A stretch of 64,000 nucleotides of DNA, taken from contig NZ_JAZHFT010000019.1 in NCBI RefSeq assembly GCF_036541425.1, positions 1 through 64,000 on the forward strand. Reading direction: 5' to 3'. Made by a program: the position numbers and the translations under genes. Source of the stretch: Consotaella aegiceratis. GTDB taxonomy: Bacteria > Pseudomonadota > Alphaproteobacteria > Rhizobiales > Rhizobiaceae. A model generated the notes under the pieces. That model was not told where the DNA came from. It saw nothing but the letters and a program-made list of their open reading frames with translations, and did not search any database. Shown here piece by piece: positions 16,533-25,823 of the stretch (within the stretch, counting starts at the first letter, position 1; every line of letters begins with the position of its first letter).

Positions 16533-17546
16533 TCACACGACCGCAGCGGTGGCATCCAGCCGTTTGGCTGGTTGCGGGGCAGGGCCGGCGGACTGCCGTT
16601 CCACGATATGGGACGTCAGGTGAAGACGCATCGGGGTGCTGGGCCTGCCCGAGGATTCCACGCGGTCGCGGAGAAGATGCACGCTCATGGCGCCGATATC
16701 GAAGCCCGGCATCTTCACCGTGGTCAATTGCGGCAGGATCTGCTGGGCGGCCGAAAAATCGCCGAAACCAACGACAGACGCATCCTCCGGAATGCGGTAG
16801 CCGCGCGCCCTCAATTCAGAGATGACGGTCACCGCAATTCCATCATGGGCGCAGAAAAACGCCGTCGGAAACGCGTCTGCGGTCCCGAGCCGGTCGAGCG
16901 CCTGGGCGAAGCTTTGGTCGTCCGGCCACGTCATGTCGCGCAGCCGCACGTCGTCGAGCATTTCCATCACCTCGCGTAGTCCATAGAGGCGCTCCATCCG
17001 GCCCCGATAGCGCGTGTCGCCGTGGACATAGGCGATGTCGCGATGGCCGAGGCGAAGCAGGTATTTCGCGACGGCCGATCCGGCTTCGCAGTCGGTGCCG
17101 CCGATCTGGTCCACCGGCTCCAGAGGTTCGAGCCAGCCGTTGCGAACCAGAGGCTTTCCGGAGGCGCGAGCACGCGCAACGGCGCGGGGGTCGTGCGGCC
17201 CGACCATCAGCAGGCCGGCGCTATCGTGGATGAAGGCGTCCAGTTCGTCCGGATCGTGGGTCCAGTGGATCCGCACCGATAGCCCCAGACGCTGCGCCTC
17301 GCGTTGGGCGCCGCTCTGGATCTGCATGTAGAGTTCACTGTTGATGGCCTCGGTGTCGTCGAACACGATGCCGAAGGTGGTGCGCCCGGCCGGTGCCGGC
17401 TTCTTGTAGCCGAGCCGGGCGGCGGCTTCGCTGACGCGGACGCGCGTCTCTTCGCTGACACCGCTTTTGCCGGCGAGCGCGCGGGACACCGCGAATTTCG
17501 ACAGTCCGGTTTCCGCCGCAATGGACTTGAGCGTTACGCGACTCAC
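16533..17546 (-). CDS. LacI-family regulator of oligosaccharide system 2
   Basis: 337 residues. The helix-turn-helix and hinge are VTLKSIAAETGLSKFAVSRA and RLGYKKP, and the effector domain contains DQIGGTDCEAGSAVAKYLLR, AFFCAHDGIAVTVISELRAR, VVGFGDFS. GTG 17546 is preferred because AAGGAG lies six bases upstream; an ATG at 17579 is possible. It is divergent from the second binding-protein gene (17743) and is its likely repressor. Confidence 0.88.
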   Translation of the reverse strand: MSRVTLKSIAAETGLSKFAVSRALAGKSGVSEETRVRVSEAAARLGYKKPAPAGRTTFGIVFDDTEAINSELYMQIQSGAQREAQRLGLSVRIHWTHDPDELDAFIHDSAGLLMVGPHDPRAVARARASGKPLVRNGWLEPLEPVDQIGGTDCEAGSAVAKYLLRLGHRDIAYVHGDTRYRGRMERLYGLREVMEMLDDVRLRDMTWPDDQSFAQALDRLGTADAFPTAFFCAHDGIAVTVISELRARGYRIPEDASVVGFGDFSAAQQILPQLTTVKMPGFDIGAMSVHLLRDRVESSGRPSTPMRLHLTSHIVERQSAGPAPQPAKRLDATAAVV

Positions 17547-17696
17547 CCTGGTCTCCTTAGAAGCGACGGCCGCACGCATCCACCGATGGGTCGGGACAAT
17601 GGTCGATCAGCCGCTCGCAGATCGACGATCGGATCCCGCGAAATAGTTCGACAATAACGCTTTATCTAACAAAACTGATATTACAAGCCTATTGTA

Positions 17697-17727
17697 TGCC
17701 GAATGGGATGGGAACGATATTTCGGCA
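17697..17727 (+). promoter_or_regulatory. Inverted repeat in leader of system 2
   Basis: Perfect arms TGCCGAA / TTCGGCA separated by 17 bases, ending 15 bases before the binding-protein ATG and just before its GGGAGG RBS. It could be an operator half-site pair or a leader hairpin occluding the RBS; nothing distinguishes the two. Confidence 0.35.
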
Positions 17728-17742
17728 TTTTGGGAGGAATGC

Positions 17743-19674
17743 ATGATCAACAGAAGAACTCTGTTGGTGTCGAGCTCTGCCTTGGCCGGCACCTACGTTC
17801 TATCCGGCTTGCCGGCGTTTGCTGTCGAGCCGAAGGAAAGCACGTCGCTGAAGGCCAAGGTCGATTCCGGCGAACTGCCGCCGATCAACGAGCGTCTGCC
17901 GGAAAAGCCGTTGGTGATCACGCCGACCGATCGGCCGGGCCAGCAGGGCGGCGTGTGGAAGCATGCGCTCGTCGGCGGTGGCTCGCTGTCGATGCTGTTT
18001 CGCTACCAGGCCTACGAGCCGCTGGTCCGCTTCACGCCGGACTGGTCCGGCGTCGAGGCGAACGTTGCCGAATCCTACGAGGTGAGCGCGGATTCGACCG
18101 TCTACACCTTCACGCTGCGCAAAGGGATGAAATGGTCCGACGGCGAGCCCTATACCACTGAGGACGTCCGGTTCTGGTATGAGGACGTGTTCCTGGATCC
18201 CGATGCCGGGCTCGGCGGGAGCGGGCAGACCTTCTGGTATGCGGGAGGCGCAGTCGGCGAACTCGAAATCGTCGACGAGCAGGTCTTCAAGGTCCATTTC
18301 AAGGAGCCGAACGGCTTCTTTGCACAGCAGCTCGCCTGGGCCAACCAGGACCAGGTCACCCGTACGCCGGCGCATTACCTCAAGCGCTTCCACATCAAGT
18401 ACAATCCGGACGCCGACACGCTGGCTCGCGAACAGGGCGTCGACAGCTGGGTGGCGCTGTTCCAGCGCGAATGCGGCGTGTCCGAGGACAACGTCTACTT
18501 CCAGAACTCGAAGCGTCCGACGCTCAACGCCTGGCAGTTCACCGTCGCGCCGGGTGAAAGCACCCAGCAGGCGATCGCCGAGCGCAATCCCTACTACTTC
18601 AAGGTCGACACCGAAGGGACGCAGCTCCCCTATTTCGACCGCATCGTCTACCAGATGGTGGCCGACCCTCAGGTCCTGCTTTTGAAGACGCTGCAGGGCG
18701 AAATCGACATGATGGACCAGTACATTGCGACGCCGGCCAACAAGCCGGTGCTCTACGACGGCCAGGAAACCGGCAACTTTCATTTCTATACGCTCAAGGA
18801 GACCGCGGCCAACGTCATGGTCTTCCAGCTCAATCTCAACCATGACGATCCAGTGAAGAACGAGCTGTTCAACAATCGCGAGTTCCGGCAGGCGCTGTCG
18901 ATCGCGGTGGATCGCCAGGCTCTCATCGACGCGGTGTTCGTGGGGCAGGGGGTGCCGGCCCAGCCGTCGATCCGCGAGGACGATCCGCTCTATCTGGAGC
19001 GGCTGGCCAAGCAGCACACCGAATACGATCCAGAGGGCGCCAAGGCGATCCTCGACAAGATCCTTCCGGAGATGGACGGCGACGGCTATCGCCTCGACAA
19101 GACCGGCAAGCGGCTGACGATCATCTTCGAGATCGACCAGGCGCGGCCCACCTTCCTCGACATGTTTCAGCTGATCATCCCAATGTTCCAGCAGATCGGC
19201 ATCGATGCGCAGATGCGCACGATGGACCGTTCGTTGTGGGAGACGCGGGTGCGCAACGGCCGCGACTTCGATGCGACCGCCCATCAGTTCGGCGCCAACA
19301 GCGGCATCGCGGCGATGCTCGATCCCCGCTATTTCGTGCCGTTCAACAGCAACTCGATCTACGCCCCGGGCTGGGCGCTCTACTTCATCGATCCGGCCAA
19401 CGAGAACGCCATCGAGCCGCCGGAGGACGTTAAGGCCCAGCAGCAGCTGTACAAGATGCTTCTAGCAACCGGCGATCCGGCCCAGCAGCAGGATCTGATG
19501 CGCCAGATCCTCGAGAAGGCGGCCGACCAGTTCCTGGTGTTCGGTGTGAGTCTGCCGCCGGACGGCTACGGCGTGGTGAAGAACGACATGGTCAACACCA
19601 TGGACGTCATGCCGAATTCCTTCGGCTGGCCGACCCCGGCGCCGTCGCGGCCCGAGCAGTTCTTCAAGGCCTGA
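17743..19674 (+). CDS. ABC transporter substrate-binding protein (SBP family 5), system 2
   Basis: 643 residues. A twin-arginine-like signal peptide (MINRRTLLVSSSALAG, cleavage after PAFA) precedes an SBP_bac_5 domain: YEPLVRFTPDWSGVEANVAE, YTFTLRKGMKWSDGEPYTTE, FRQALSIAVDRQALIDAVFV. It belongs to the larger branch found with carbohydrate operons (long segment between residues 150 and 300). ATG 17743 follows GGGAGG. First gene of system 2, divergent from its LacI regulator. The ligand is unknown; the GH42 enzyme and the unusual hydrolase suggest a galactoside or uronate-containing oligosaccharide. Confidence 0.9.
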   Translation: MINRRTLLVSSSALAGTYVLSGLPAFAVEPKESTSLKAKVDSGELPPINERLPEKPLVITPTDRPGQQGGVWKHALVGGGSLSMLFRYQAYEPLVRFTPDWSGVEANVAESYEVSADSTVYTFTLRKGMKWSDGEPYTTEDVRFWYEDVFLDPDAGLGGSGQTFWYAGGAVGELEIVDEQVFKVHFKEPNGFFAQQLAWANQDQVTRTPAHYLKRFHIKYNPDADTLAREQGVDSWVALFQRECGVSEDNVYFQNSKRPTLNAWQFTVAPGESTQQAIAERNPYYFKVDTEGTQLPYFDRIVYQMVADPQVLLLKTLQGEIDMMDQYIATPANKPVLYDGQETGNFHFYTLKETAANVMVFQLNLNHDDPVKNELFNNREFRQALSIAVDRQALIDAVFVGQGVPAQPSIREDDPLYLERLAKQHTEYDPEGAKAILDKILPEMDGDGYRLDKTGKRLTIIFEIDQARPTFLDMFQLIIPMFQQIGIDAQMRTMDRSLWETRVRNGRDFDATAHQFGANSGIAAMLDPRYFVPFNSNSIYAPGWALYFIDPANENAIEPPEDVKAQQQLYKMLLATGDPAQQQDLMRQILEKAADQFLVFGVSLPPDGYGVVKNDMVNTMDVMPNSFGWPTPAPSRPEQFFKA

Positions 19675-19700
19675 TCCCAGCCTTCGCCGACAACAATCCT

Positions 19701-19739
19701 CTCCCGTGTCGGTTCGCTTCGGCGAGCCGGCATCGGGAG
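19701..19739 (+). other. Strong intercistronic stem-loop with UUCG loop
   Basis: CTCCCGTGTCGGTTCGC pairs across TTCG with GCGAGCCGG-CATCGGGAG: about 17 pairs including two T-G pairs and one bulged base. It lies between the system 2 binding-protein gene and the next gene. Its place matches the stem-loop after the system 1 binding-protein gene, so it probably stabilises the upstream message. There is no T-run. Confidence 0.6.
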
Positions 19740-19768
19740 CGTGCGACCTCAACTCAAGAGACCCGGAC

Positions 19769-21886
19769 ATGCCCGACGCCAATGTGGACCACGCCCTCAA
19801 CCTGCGGACACCCGAGTGGTACCGATCGGCCACCCGCTGGACGCAGCTGACCCTGGCCGAGGACGATCCGGTCAAGTTCGATCCGGGCTTCTGGATCGAC
19901 GTATTCAAGCGCACTGGTTCGAATGCGACCTGCCTCTCGGCGGGCGGTTACATCGCCTATTATCCGAGCAAGGTGCCGCTGCACTATGTGAGCAAGTTCA
20001 TCGGCGACAGCGATCCGTTCGGAGCGCTGGTCGACGGGGCGCGCGCGCTCGACATGCATGTGATGGCCCGCGTTGACCCGCATGCCATCCATCAGGACGC
20101 CGCCGACGCGCATCCGGAATGGATCGCCGTCGACAAGGACGGCCACCCGCGCCGGCACTGGGCGTTTCCGGACGTCTGGGTGACGTGCGCTTATGGCGAC
20201 TACAACAACGTCTTCATGCCGGAGATCGTCAAGGAGATCGTCCGCGACTACGACGTTGACGCGGTCTTCGCCAACCGCTGGCAGGGCCACGGCGTCTGCT
20301 ACTGCGAGTCCTGCAAGACGCGCTTCAAGGCGGCGACCGGCTATGAGCTGCCGCGCGAAGCCAACGCGCATGATCCTGTCTGGCAGGCCTGGGCCGGCTG
20401 GCGGCGCGGCGTGCTCACCAAGATGGTCATCGACTGGGACGACGCGGTCAAGGCGATCAAGCCGCATGCGAGCTTCATTCCGAACATGGGCGGCGCCTCG
20501 CTGATGGAGTTCGACATCTCGCTGATCGAGCGCCACTGCCCGTTCCTGGTGGTCGACCACCAGGGCCGACGGGGTGTCGAGCCGGTCTGGATGGCGGGGC
20601 GCAACGGCAAGCGCATGCGCGCCACCTTTCCGGAACGGCCGGTGATCCTGATCACGTCGATCGGGCCGGAGGAAGAGTATCGCTGGAAGGATTCCGTTAC
20701 CACCGGCGCCGAGATCGAGACATGGATGGGCAACGGCACGGCGCACGGCCTGTTGCCCTGGTTCACCAAGTTCAACGGCGTCGTCCCGGACGAGCGCTGG
20801 GTGCAGCCGATCGCCAACGGCTTCCACCTTCACGCCCGGCTCGAAGCGATGCTGGGCCAGACCCAGGCGACGGCCGAGATCGCCATCATCGATCCCACCA
20901 CGACCCTGCGTCATTGGTCTTCGGAGTCCCGCCAGAAGGCCGAAGCCGACGATTTCGGCTTCTATCACGCGTTGGTCGAGGCCCGGCTGCCCTTCGAGTT
21001 CCTGTCCGACCAGACGATGACGCCAGAAGCCCTGGATCGCTTCAAGCTGGTCGTTCTGGCCAATGCCGCTTGCCTGTCGGACGAACAATGCCAGGCGCTG
21101 CGCGACTACGTGGCGCGGGGCGGCAGCGTCGTCGCCGCCTATGCGACGTCGACCTGCAACGAGAACGGCGAGCCGCGCGAGGATCTCGGCTTGGCCGACG
21201 TGTTCGGAGCCAAACTCCTGGCGCCCGTGCGCGGCCCGGTGAAGAACACCTATGTGGCGCTCAACGGCCGTCATCCGGTCAACGAGGGCTACGACGGCGC
21301 CCGCCGCATCATCGGCGGCACGCATCTCCTCAGCGTCGAGGCGGCGCCGGGCGTCGAGGCGCCCTTCCAGTTCGTTCCCGACTTTCCCGACCTGCCGATG
21401 GAAGAGGTCTATCCGCGCGAGGAGCCGCGCGGCGCGGCCGTGCTCGCCCGCCAGACGCAGGCCGGCGGCCGCGTCGTCTACATCCCCTGGGATGTCGGCG
21501 GCGTCTTCTGGGAAGTGCTCACCTCCGACCATCAAAGACTGATCGCCAACGCGGTGCGCTGGGCGCTGGGCAAACCGCCGAGCGTCGAGGTGACGGGGCG
21601 CGGCGTGCTCGACATCGCGCTACGCGAGAACGCCGACGGGCTCGCCGTTCTGATGTTCAATCTCAGCAACCCGATGATGCTGAAGGGACCGACGCGGGAA
21701 TTCTATCCGGTCGGACAACAGACCGTCTCGGTCAGGCTGCCGCAAGGCAAACGCGTGTGCTCGGCGCGGCTGCTGGTCGGCGGGCAGGACCTTCCCGTCG
21801 AGATCAAGGACGGGACGGCGACCGTCGAAATACCGTCGATCGATCTCCTCGAAGCAGTTCAGTTCGAATGGGAAGACGATCTCTGA
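19769..21886 (+). CDS. Uncharacterised TIM-barrel glycosidase-like protein with beta-galactosidase-type middle domain
   Basis: 705 residues, no signal peptide. Residues about 30-370 resemble the hypothetical glycosyl hydrolase 6 (GHL6) barrel: FKRTGSNATCLSAGGYIAYY, MARVDPHAIHQDAADAHPEW, then DVDAVFANRWQGHG followed by a cysteine cluster CYCESCKTRF. Residues about 390-600 resemble the GH42 trimerisation (amidotransferase-like) domain (LVVLANAACLSDEQ, LRDYVARGGSVVAAYATST). A small beta domain ends the protein. The catalytic acids cannot be assigned with confidence. Its position inside the transporter operon implies cytoplasmic action on the imported glycan. GH42-related but distinct families are the alternative. 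Confidence 0.7.
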   Translation: MPDANVDHALNLRTPEWYRSATRWTQLTLAEDDPVKFDPGFWIDVFKRTGSNATCLSAGGYIAYYPSKVPLHYVSKFIGDSDPFGALVDGARALDMHVMARVDPHAIHQDAADAHPEWIAVDKDGHPRRHWAFPDVWVTCAYGDYNNVFMPEIVKEIVRDYDVDAVFANRWQGHGVCYCESCKTRFKAATGYELPREANAHDPVWQAWAGWRRGVLTKMVIDWDDAVKAIKPHASFIPNMGGASLMEFDISLIERHCPFLVVDHQGRRGVEPVWMAGRNGKRMRATFPERPVILITSIGPEEEYRWKDSVTTGAEIETWMGNGTAHGLLPWFTKFNGVVPDERWVQPIANGFHLHARLEAMLGQTQATAEIAIIDPTTTLRHWSSESRQKAEADDFGFYHALVEARLPFEFLSDQTMTPEALDRFKLVVLANAACLSDEQCQALRDYVARGGSVVAAYATSTCNENGEPREDLGLADVFGAKLLAPVRGPVKNTYVALNGRHPVNEGYDGARRIIGGTHLLSVEAAPGVEAPFQFVPDFPDLPMEEVYPREEPRGAAVLARQTQAGGRVVYIPWDVGGVFWEVLTSDHQRLIANAVRWALGKPPSVEVTGRGVLDIALRENADGLAVLMFNLSNPMMLKGPTREFYPVGQQTVSVRLPQGKRVCSARLLVGGQDLPVEIKDGTATVEIPSIDLLEAVQFEWEDDL

Positions 21887-21907
21887 CGAGATCGCCGGGA
21901 GGACCCC

Positions 21908-22894
21908 ATGATCAGATATATCGTCAAACGGCTGATCTACATGATCCCGACGCTGTTCGGGATCTCGCTGATCTCGTTCTTCATCATCCAGTTGCCGCCC
22001 GGCGACTATCTGACCTCGATGATCGCCCGGATGCAGGACACCGGGCAGGTCGTCGATCCGGTGGAGATCGCGCGGCTGCGCGAGATCTACGGCCTCGATG
22101 ACCCGATCATCGTCCAATACTGGAAATGGATCACCGGCATCCTGCTGCACGGCGACTTCGGCTATTCGTTCGACTGGAATAGGCCCGTTTCGGAGCTGAT
22201 CTGGGAGCGCATGGGCTCGACGCTTGCCGTCTCGATCTGCGCGCTCCTGTTCGTCTGGGCGGTGTCCTTGCCGATCGGCATCTATTCGGCCGTGCGCCGG
22301 CATTCGATCGGCGACCATGTGTTCACGTTCTTCGGCTTTCTCGGTCTCGCCATCCCGAACTTCATCCTGGCGCTGACGCTGATGTACGTGTCCTACAAGT
22401 ATTTCGGCCAGAGCGTCGGCGGGCTCTTTTCACCGGACTATGTCGACGCGCCCTGGTCCTTCGCCCGGTTCGGCGACCTGCTGGCCCATCTTTGGATCCC
22501 GGTGATCGTGATCGGCACGGCCGGCACGGCATCGCTCATCCGCATCCTGCGCGCCAACCTCACGGACGAACTGAACAAGCCCTATGTGGTGACGGCCCGG
22601 GCCAAGGGTCTGCCGGAACATCAGGTGATCCTGCGCTATCCGGTGCGGATCGCGCTCAACCCCTTCGTCTCGGCGCTCGGCTGGGTGTTGCCGCATCTCA
22701 TCTCGGGCGTCACCATCACCGCGATCGTGCTCAATCTGCCGACGGCGGGGCCGCTGCTGCTGCGCGCCCTGGTCTCCCAGGACATGTACCTGGCGGGCAG
22801 TTTCATCCTGCTGATGGGCGCCCTGACACTGGTCGGCATGCTGATCTCCGATCTGCTCCTCGCGCTTCTCGATCCTCGCATCCGGTTCAACTGA
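21908..22894 (+). CDS. ABC permease (DppB-like), system 2
   Basis: 328 residues and six membrane helices. MIRYIVKRLIYMIPTLFGIS and the EAA region KPYVVTARAKGLPEHQVILR place it in the DppB/OppB branch of BPD_transp_1. Starts 22 bases after the hydrolase gene, with GGGAGG upstream of the ATG. Confidence 0.93.
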   Translation: MIRYIVKRLIYMIPTLFGISLISFFIIQLPPGDYLTSMIARMQDTGQVVDPVEIARLREIYGLDDPIIVQYWKWITGILLHGDFGYSFDWNRPVSELIWERMGSTLAVSICALLFVWAVSLPIGIYSAVRRHSIGDHVFTFFGFLGLAIPNFILALTLMYVSYKYFGQSVGGLFSPDYVDAPWSFARFGDLLAHLWIPVIVIGTAGTASLIRILRANLTDELNKPYVVTARAKGLPEHQVILRYPVRIALNPFVSALGWVLPHLISGVTITAIVLNLPTAGPLLLRALVSQDMYLAGSFILLMGALTLVGMLISDLLLALLDPRIRFN

Positions 22895-22895
22895 G

Positions 22896-24071
22896 ATGAC
22901 GGTAGAGCCTTTCATCGACAGTCCCGTCGAAGACAAGCCGGCGATCAGCCCGCTCGAGCAAGGCCAGGCGGTGCGCGCCGCCGCGGTTGCCGGCCAGTGG
23001 ACGCTGATCTGGCACAAGTTCTCGCGCGACAAGGTCGCCATCTTTGCCGGATGCGTCATCGCTTTCTTCTATTTCGTCGGCGCCTTCGCGGAGTTTCTGG
23101 CGCCCGGCCTGCCGCAGGAAGCGCGACCGCAATACACCTATGCGCCGCCGCAGAGTGTCGCCCTGTTCGCGCCCGGACCCGACGGGGACGAGGTCTTCCT
23201 GCCGCACGTCAAAGGCTACTCGGTGGAGGTCGATCCGGTGGCGCTGCGCCGCACCTTCGTGGTCGACGACACCAAGGTGATCCCGATCGGATTCTTCGTG
23301 CGAGGCCCGGCCTATGATTTCTGGGGGCTGTTCCGCACCGATGTCCACCTGATCGGGCCGCTCGATCCGAACCAGCGGATCTTCCTTCTCGGCACCGACA
23401 AGCTCGGCCGCGACCTGCTCACCCGCCTGATCTACGGCACGCGCGTATCGATGTCGATCGGCCTCTTCGGCGTCACGCTGAGCCTGATCATCGGCGTCGT
23501 TCTCGGCAGTCTGTCCGGGTTCTACGGCGGCTGGGTCGATCTGCTGATCCAGCGTATCATCGAGGTGGTCAGCGCCATGCCGACCATCCCGCTCTGGCTG
23601 GGTCTTGCCGCCGCCGTGCCGCTCACCTGGTCGCCGCTGCAGGTCTATCTGATCATCACCATCATCGTGTCGCTGCTCGGCTGGACGGGGCTGGCGCGCG
23701 AGGTGCGCGGACGCTTCTTTGCCCTGCGCGGCGAGGATTTCGTTACCGCGGCCCGGCTCGACGGGTCCAGCGAGCGGCGGATCATCTTCCGCCACGTCCT
23801 GCCGTCGCTCACCAGCCACGTTCTGGCCGTGGTGACGCTGGCGCTGCCGACGATGATCGTCGCCGAGACCGCGCTGTCCTTCCTCGGCGTCGGCCTGAAG
23901 CCGCCGGTGGTCTCCTGGGGCGTGCTGCTGCAGGACGCGCAGAACATCCGCACGGTCGCCACGGCGCCCTGGCTACTGATCTGGCCGGGCGGGGCGGTCG
24001 TCATGGCGGTTCTCGCCTTCAACTTCCTCGGTGACGGACTGCGCGATGCAGCCGACCCCTATGAGCAATGA
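22896..24071 (+). CDS. ABC permease (DppC-like), system 2
   Basis: 391 residues, longer than usual (about 300) because of a periplasmic insertion of about 90 residues after the first helix (residues about 65-155: EARPQYTYAPPQSVALFAPG..., VDPVALRRTFVVDDTKV). This insert is seen in the carbohydrate-type members of the family. The core has FLLGTDKLGRDLLTRLIYGT and the EAA loop EDFVTAARLDGSSERRIIFR. One base separates it from the previous stop. Confidence 0.92.
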   Translation: MTVEPFIDSPVEDKPAISPLEQGQAVRAAAVAGQWTLIWHKFSRDKVAIFAGCVIAFFYFVGAFAEFLAPGLPQEARPQYTYAPPQSVALFAPGPDGDEVFLPHVKGYSVEVDPVALRRTFVVDDTKVIPIGFFVRGPAYDFWGLFRTDVHLIGPLDPNQRIFLLGTDKLGRDLLTRLIYGTRVSMSIGLFGVTLSLIIGVVLGSLSGFYGGWVDLLIQRIIEVVSAMPTIPLWLGLAAAVPLTWSPLQVYLIITIIVSLLGWTGLAREVRGRFFALRGEDFVTAARLDGSSERRIIFRHVLPSLTSHVLAVVTLALPTMIVAETALSFLGVGLKPPVVSWGVLLQDAQNIRTVATAPWLLIWPGGAVVMAVLAFNFLGDGLRDAADPYEQ

Positions 24072-24081
24072 GGAGGCCGCG

Positions 24082-25812
24082 ATGACGCAAACCTTCGAAA
24101 CCACGGCCGAGCCGATGGCGAGCTCCAGCGAACCGGTGCTGAGGGTCGAGAATCTCAGCATCGACTTCCACCTGCGCACGCACATCCTGCACGCGGTCCG
24201 CAACGTTTCCTTCGACCTCTATCCCGGCCGCACTCTTTGTCTGGTCGGCGAAAGCGGCTCCGGCAAGTCGGTGACGGCGCGGGCGCTCTTGCGCATCATC
24301 GACAAGCAGGCGGTGGTCAGCAGCGGGCGCATCCAGCTCAACACCCGAGGGCAATCGATCGAGATCAGCGAGCTCGGCACCAACAGTCGCGAGATCCGTG
24401 CGGTCCGCGGCGGCCGGATCGGCCTGATCTTTCAGGAGCCGATGAGCTCGCTCTCGCCGGTGCGCACCATCGGGGCGCAGATCATCGAGGCGCTGCGGCT
24501 GCACCGCAAGCTCGACAAGCGCGCGGCGAGACAGGAGGCGATCGAGCTCCTGCGCCAGGTCGAGATCATCAATCCCGAGCAGATGGTCGACCGCTACACC
24601 TTCGAGTTCTCCGGCGGAATGCGGCAGCGAGCGATGATCGCGATGGCGCTCGCCTGCGATCCCGACATCCTGATCGCCGACGAGCCGACGACGGCGCTCG
24701 ACGTCACCACCCAGGCTGAGATCATGGATCTCGTCAAGCGCCTGCAGGCGTCGCGCGGCATGGCGATGCTGCTGATCACCCACGATCTCGGGATCGTCGC
24801 CGAGGTGGCCGACGAGGTGGCCGTGATGCGCTTCGGCCGGATCGTCGAACATGGGACGGTCGACGACATTTTCTACAATGCGAAGAACCCCTATACGCGG
24901 CAGCTTCTGAACTCGACCGTCAAGCTGGGGCAGGGTGGGCGATCCGCCGCCGCGCTGCAACCGGAACGCCGAGCCATCCTGTCGGTGCGCGACCTCACCA
25001 AGGTCTATGGCGCCGCGTGCAGTTGGCTTGGAAAGCACGACGACCAACTGACGGCCGTGGCGGCGGCGAATTTCGACCTTCTGGAAGGCGAGAACCTCGG
25101 CATCGTCGGCGAAAGCGGTTCGGGCAAGACGACGCTCGGCCGCCTAGTACTGCGCGTCGTCGAGCCGACCGCCGGCCGCGTCGTCTTCCGCCCGGAGCCG
25201 GAGCGCGACGAAGACGTCACCGCGATGACGAAACGTCGGTTGATGGATTACCGCCGGCAGGTCCGGCTGGTGTTTCAGGATCCGTTCGCCTCGCTCAATC
25301 CGCGCATGACGGTCAAGCAGATCGTCGGCGATCCGATCTTCGTCTCGGGCCTCGCCCGCGGCCGCGTGCTGGAAGAGAAGGTGGCCGATCTGATGGAACT
25401 CGTCGGCCTCGATCCGGCGACCATGGAACGCTATCCGCATGCCTTTTCCGGCGGCCAGCGCCAGCGTATCGGCATCGCCCGTGCGCTCGCGCTCGACCCG
25501 AAGATCATCATCGCCGACGAGGCGACCTCGGCACTCGACGTTTCGATCCGGGCGCAGATCCTGGACCTGCTGCTGGATGTCCAGAAGCGCCTCAACCTGA
25601 GCTGCATCTTCATCTCGCACGACATTTCGGTCGTTCGGTACTTCTGCGACCGGGTGGCCGTCATGCATCGCGGCAAGATCGTCGAGTTGGGGAGCGTCCA
25701 ACAGATCTGCGACCACCCGCAGGAGCCTTACACGCAGAGCCTGATCTCGGCCGTCCCCCATGCCGATCCGCGCAACAAGCGCATGCTGCACCGTACGAAA
25801 TTCGTTGCCTGA
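24082..25812 (+). CDS. Fused double ATP-binding protein, system 2
   Basis: 576 residues made of two complete ABC ATPases (DppD-like plus DppF-like). The first has Walker A GESGSGKSV near residue 55, FSGGMRQRA and IADEPTTALD. The second has Walker A GESGSGKTT near residue 343, FSGGQRQRI and IADEATSALD. The first half lacks the long cysteine tail of DppD proteins. ATG 24082 follows GAGGAGG that overlaps the previous stop. One polypeptide therefore supplies both motor domains, unlike system 1 where they are separate. Confidence 0.92.
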   Translation: MTQTFETTAEPMASSSEPVLRVENLSIDFHLRTHILHAVRNVSFDLYPGRTLCLVGESGSGKSVTARALLRIIDKQAVVSSGRIQLNTRGQSIEISELGTNSREIRAVRGGRIGLIFQEPMSSLSPVRTIGAQIIEALRLHRKLDKRAARQEAIELLRQVEIINPEQMVDRYTFEFSGGMRQRAMIAMALACDPDILIADEPTTALDVTTQAEIMDLVKRLQASRGMAMLLITHDLGIVAEVADEVAVMRFGRIVEHGTVDDIFYNAKNPYTRQLLNSTVKLGQGGRSAAALQPERRAILSVRDLTKVYGAACSWLGKHDDQLTAVAAANFDLLEGENLGIVGESGSGKTTLGRLVLRVVEPTAGRVVFRPEPERDEDVTAMTKRRLMDYRRQVRLVFQDPFASLNPRMTVKQIVGDPIFVSGLARGRVLEEKVADLMELVGLDPATMERYPHAFSGGQRQRIGIARALALDPKIIIADEATSALDVSIRAQILDLLLDVQKRLNLSCIFISHDISVVRYFCDRVAVMHRGKIVELGSVQQICDHPQEPYTQSLISAVPHADPRNKRMLHRTKFVA

Positions 25813-25823
25813 GGAGGGGTCTG

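Noticed and set aside
19754..21535. 593-codon - strand frame opposite the 705-residue hydrolase gene
   Set aside because: Same shadow effect; no RBS and no family pattern on that strand.
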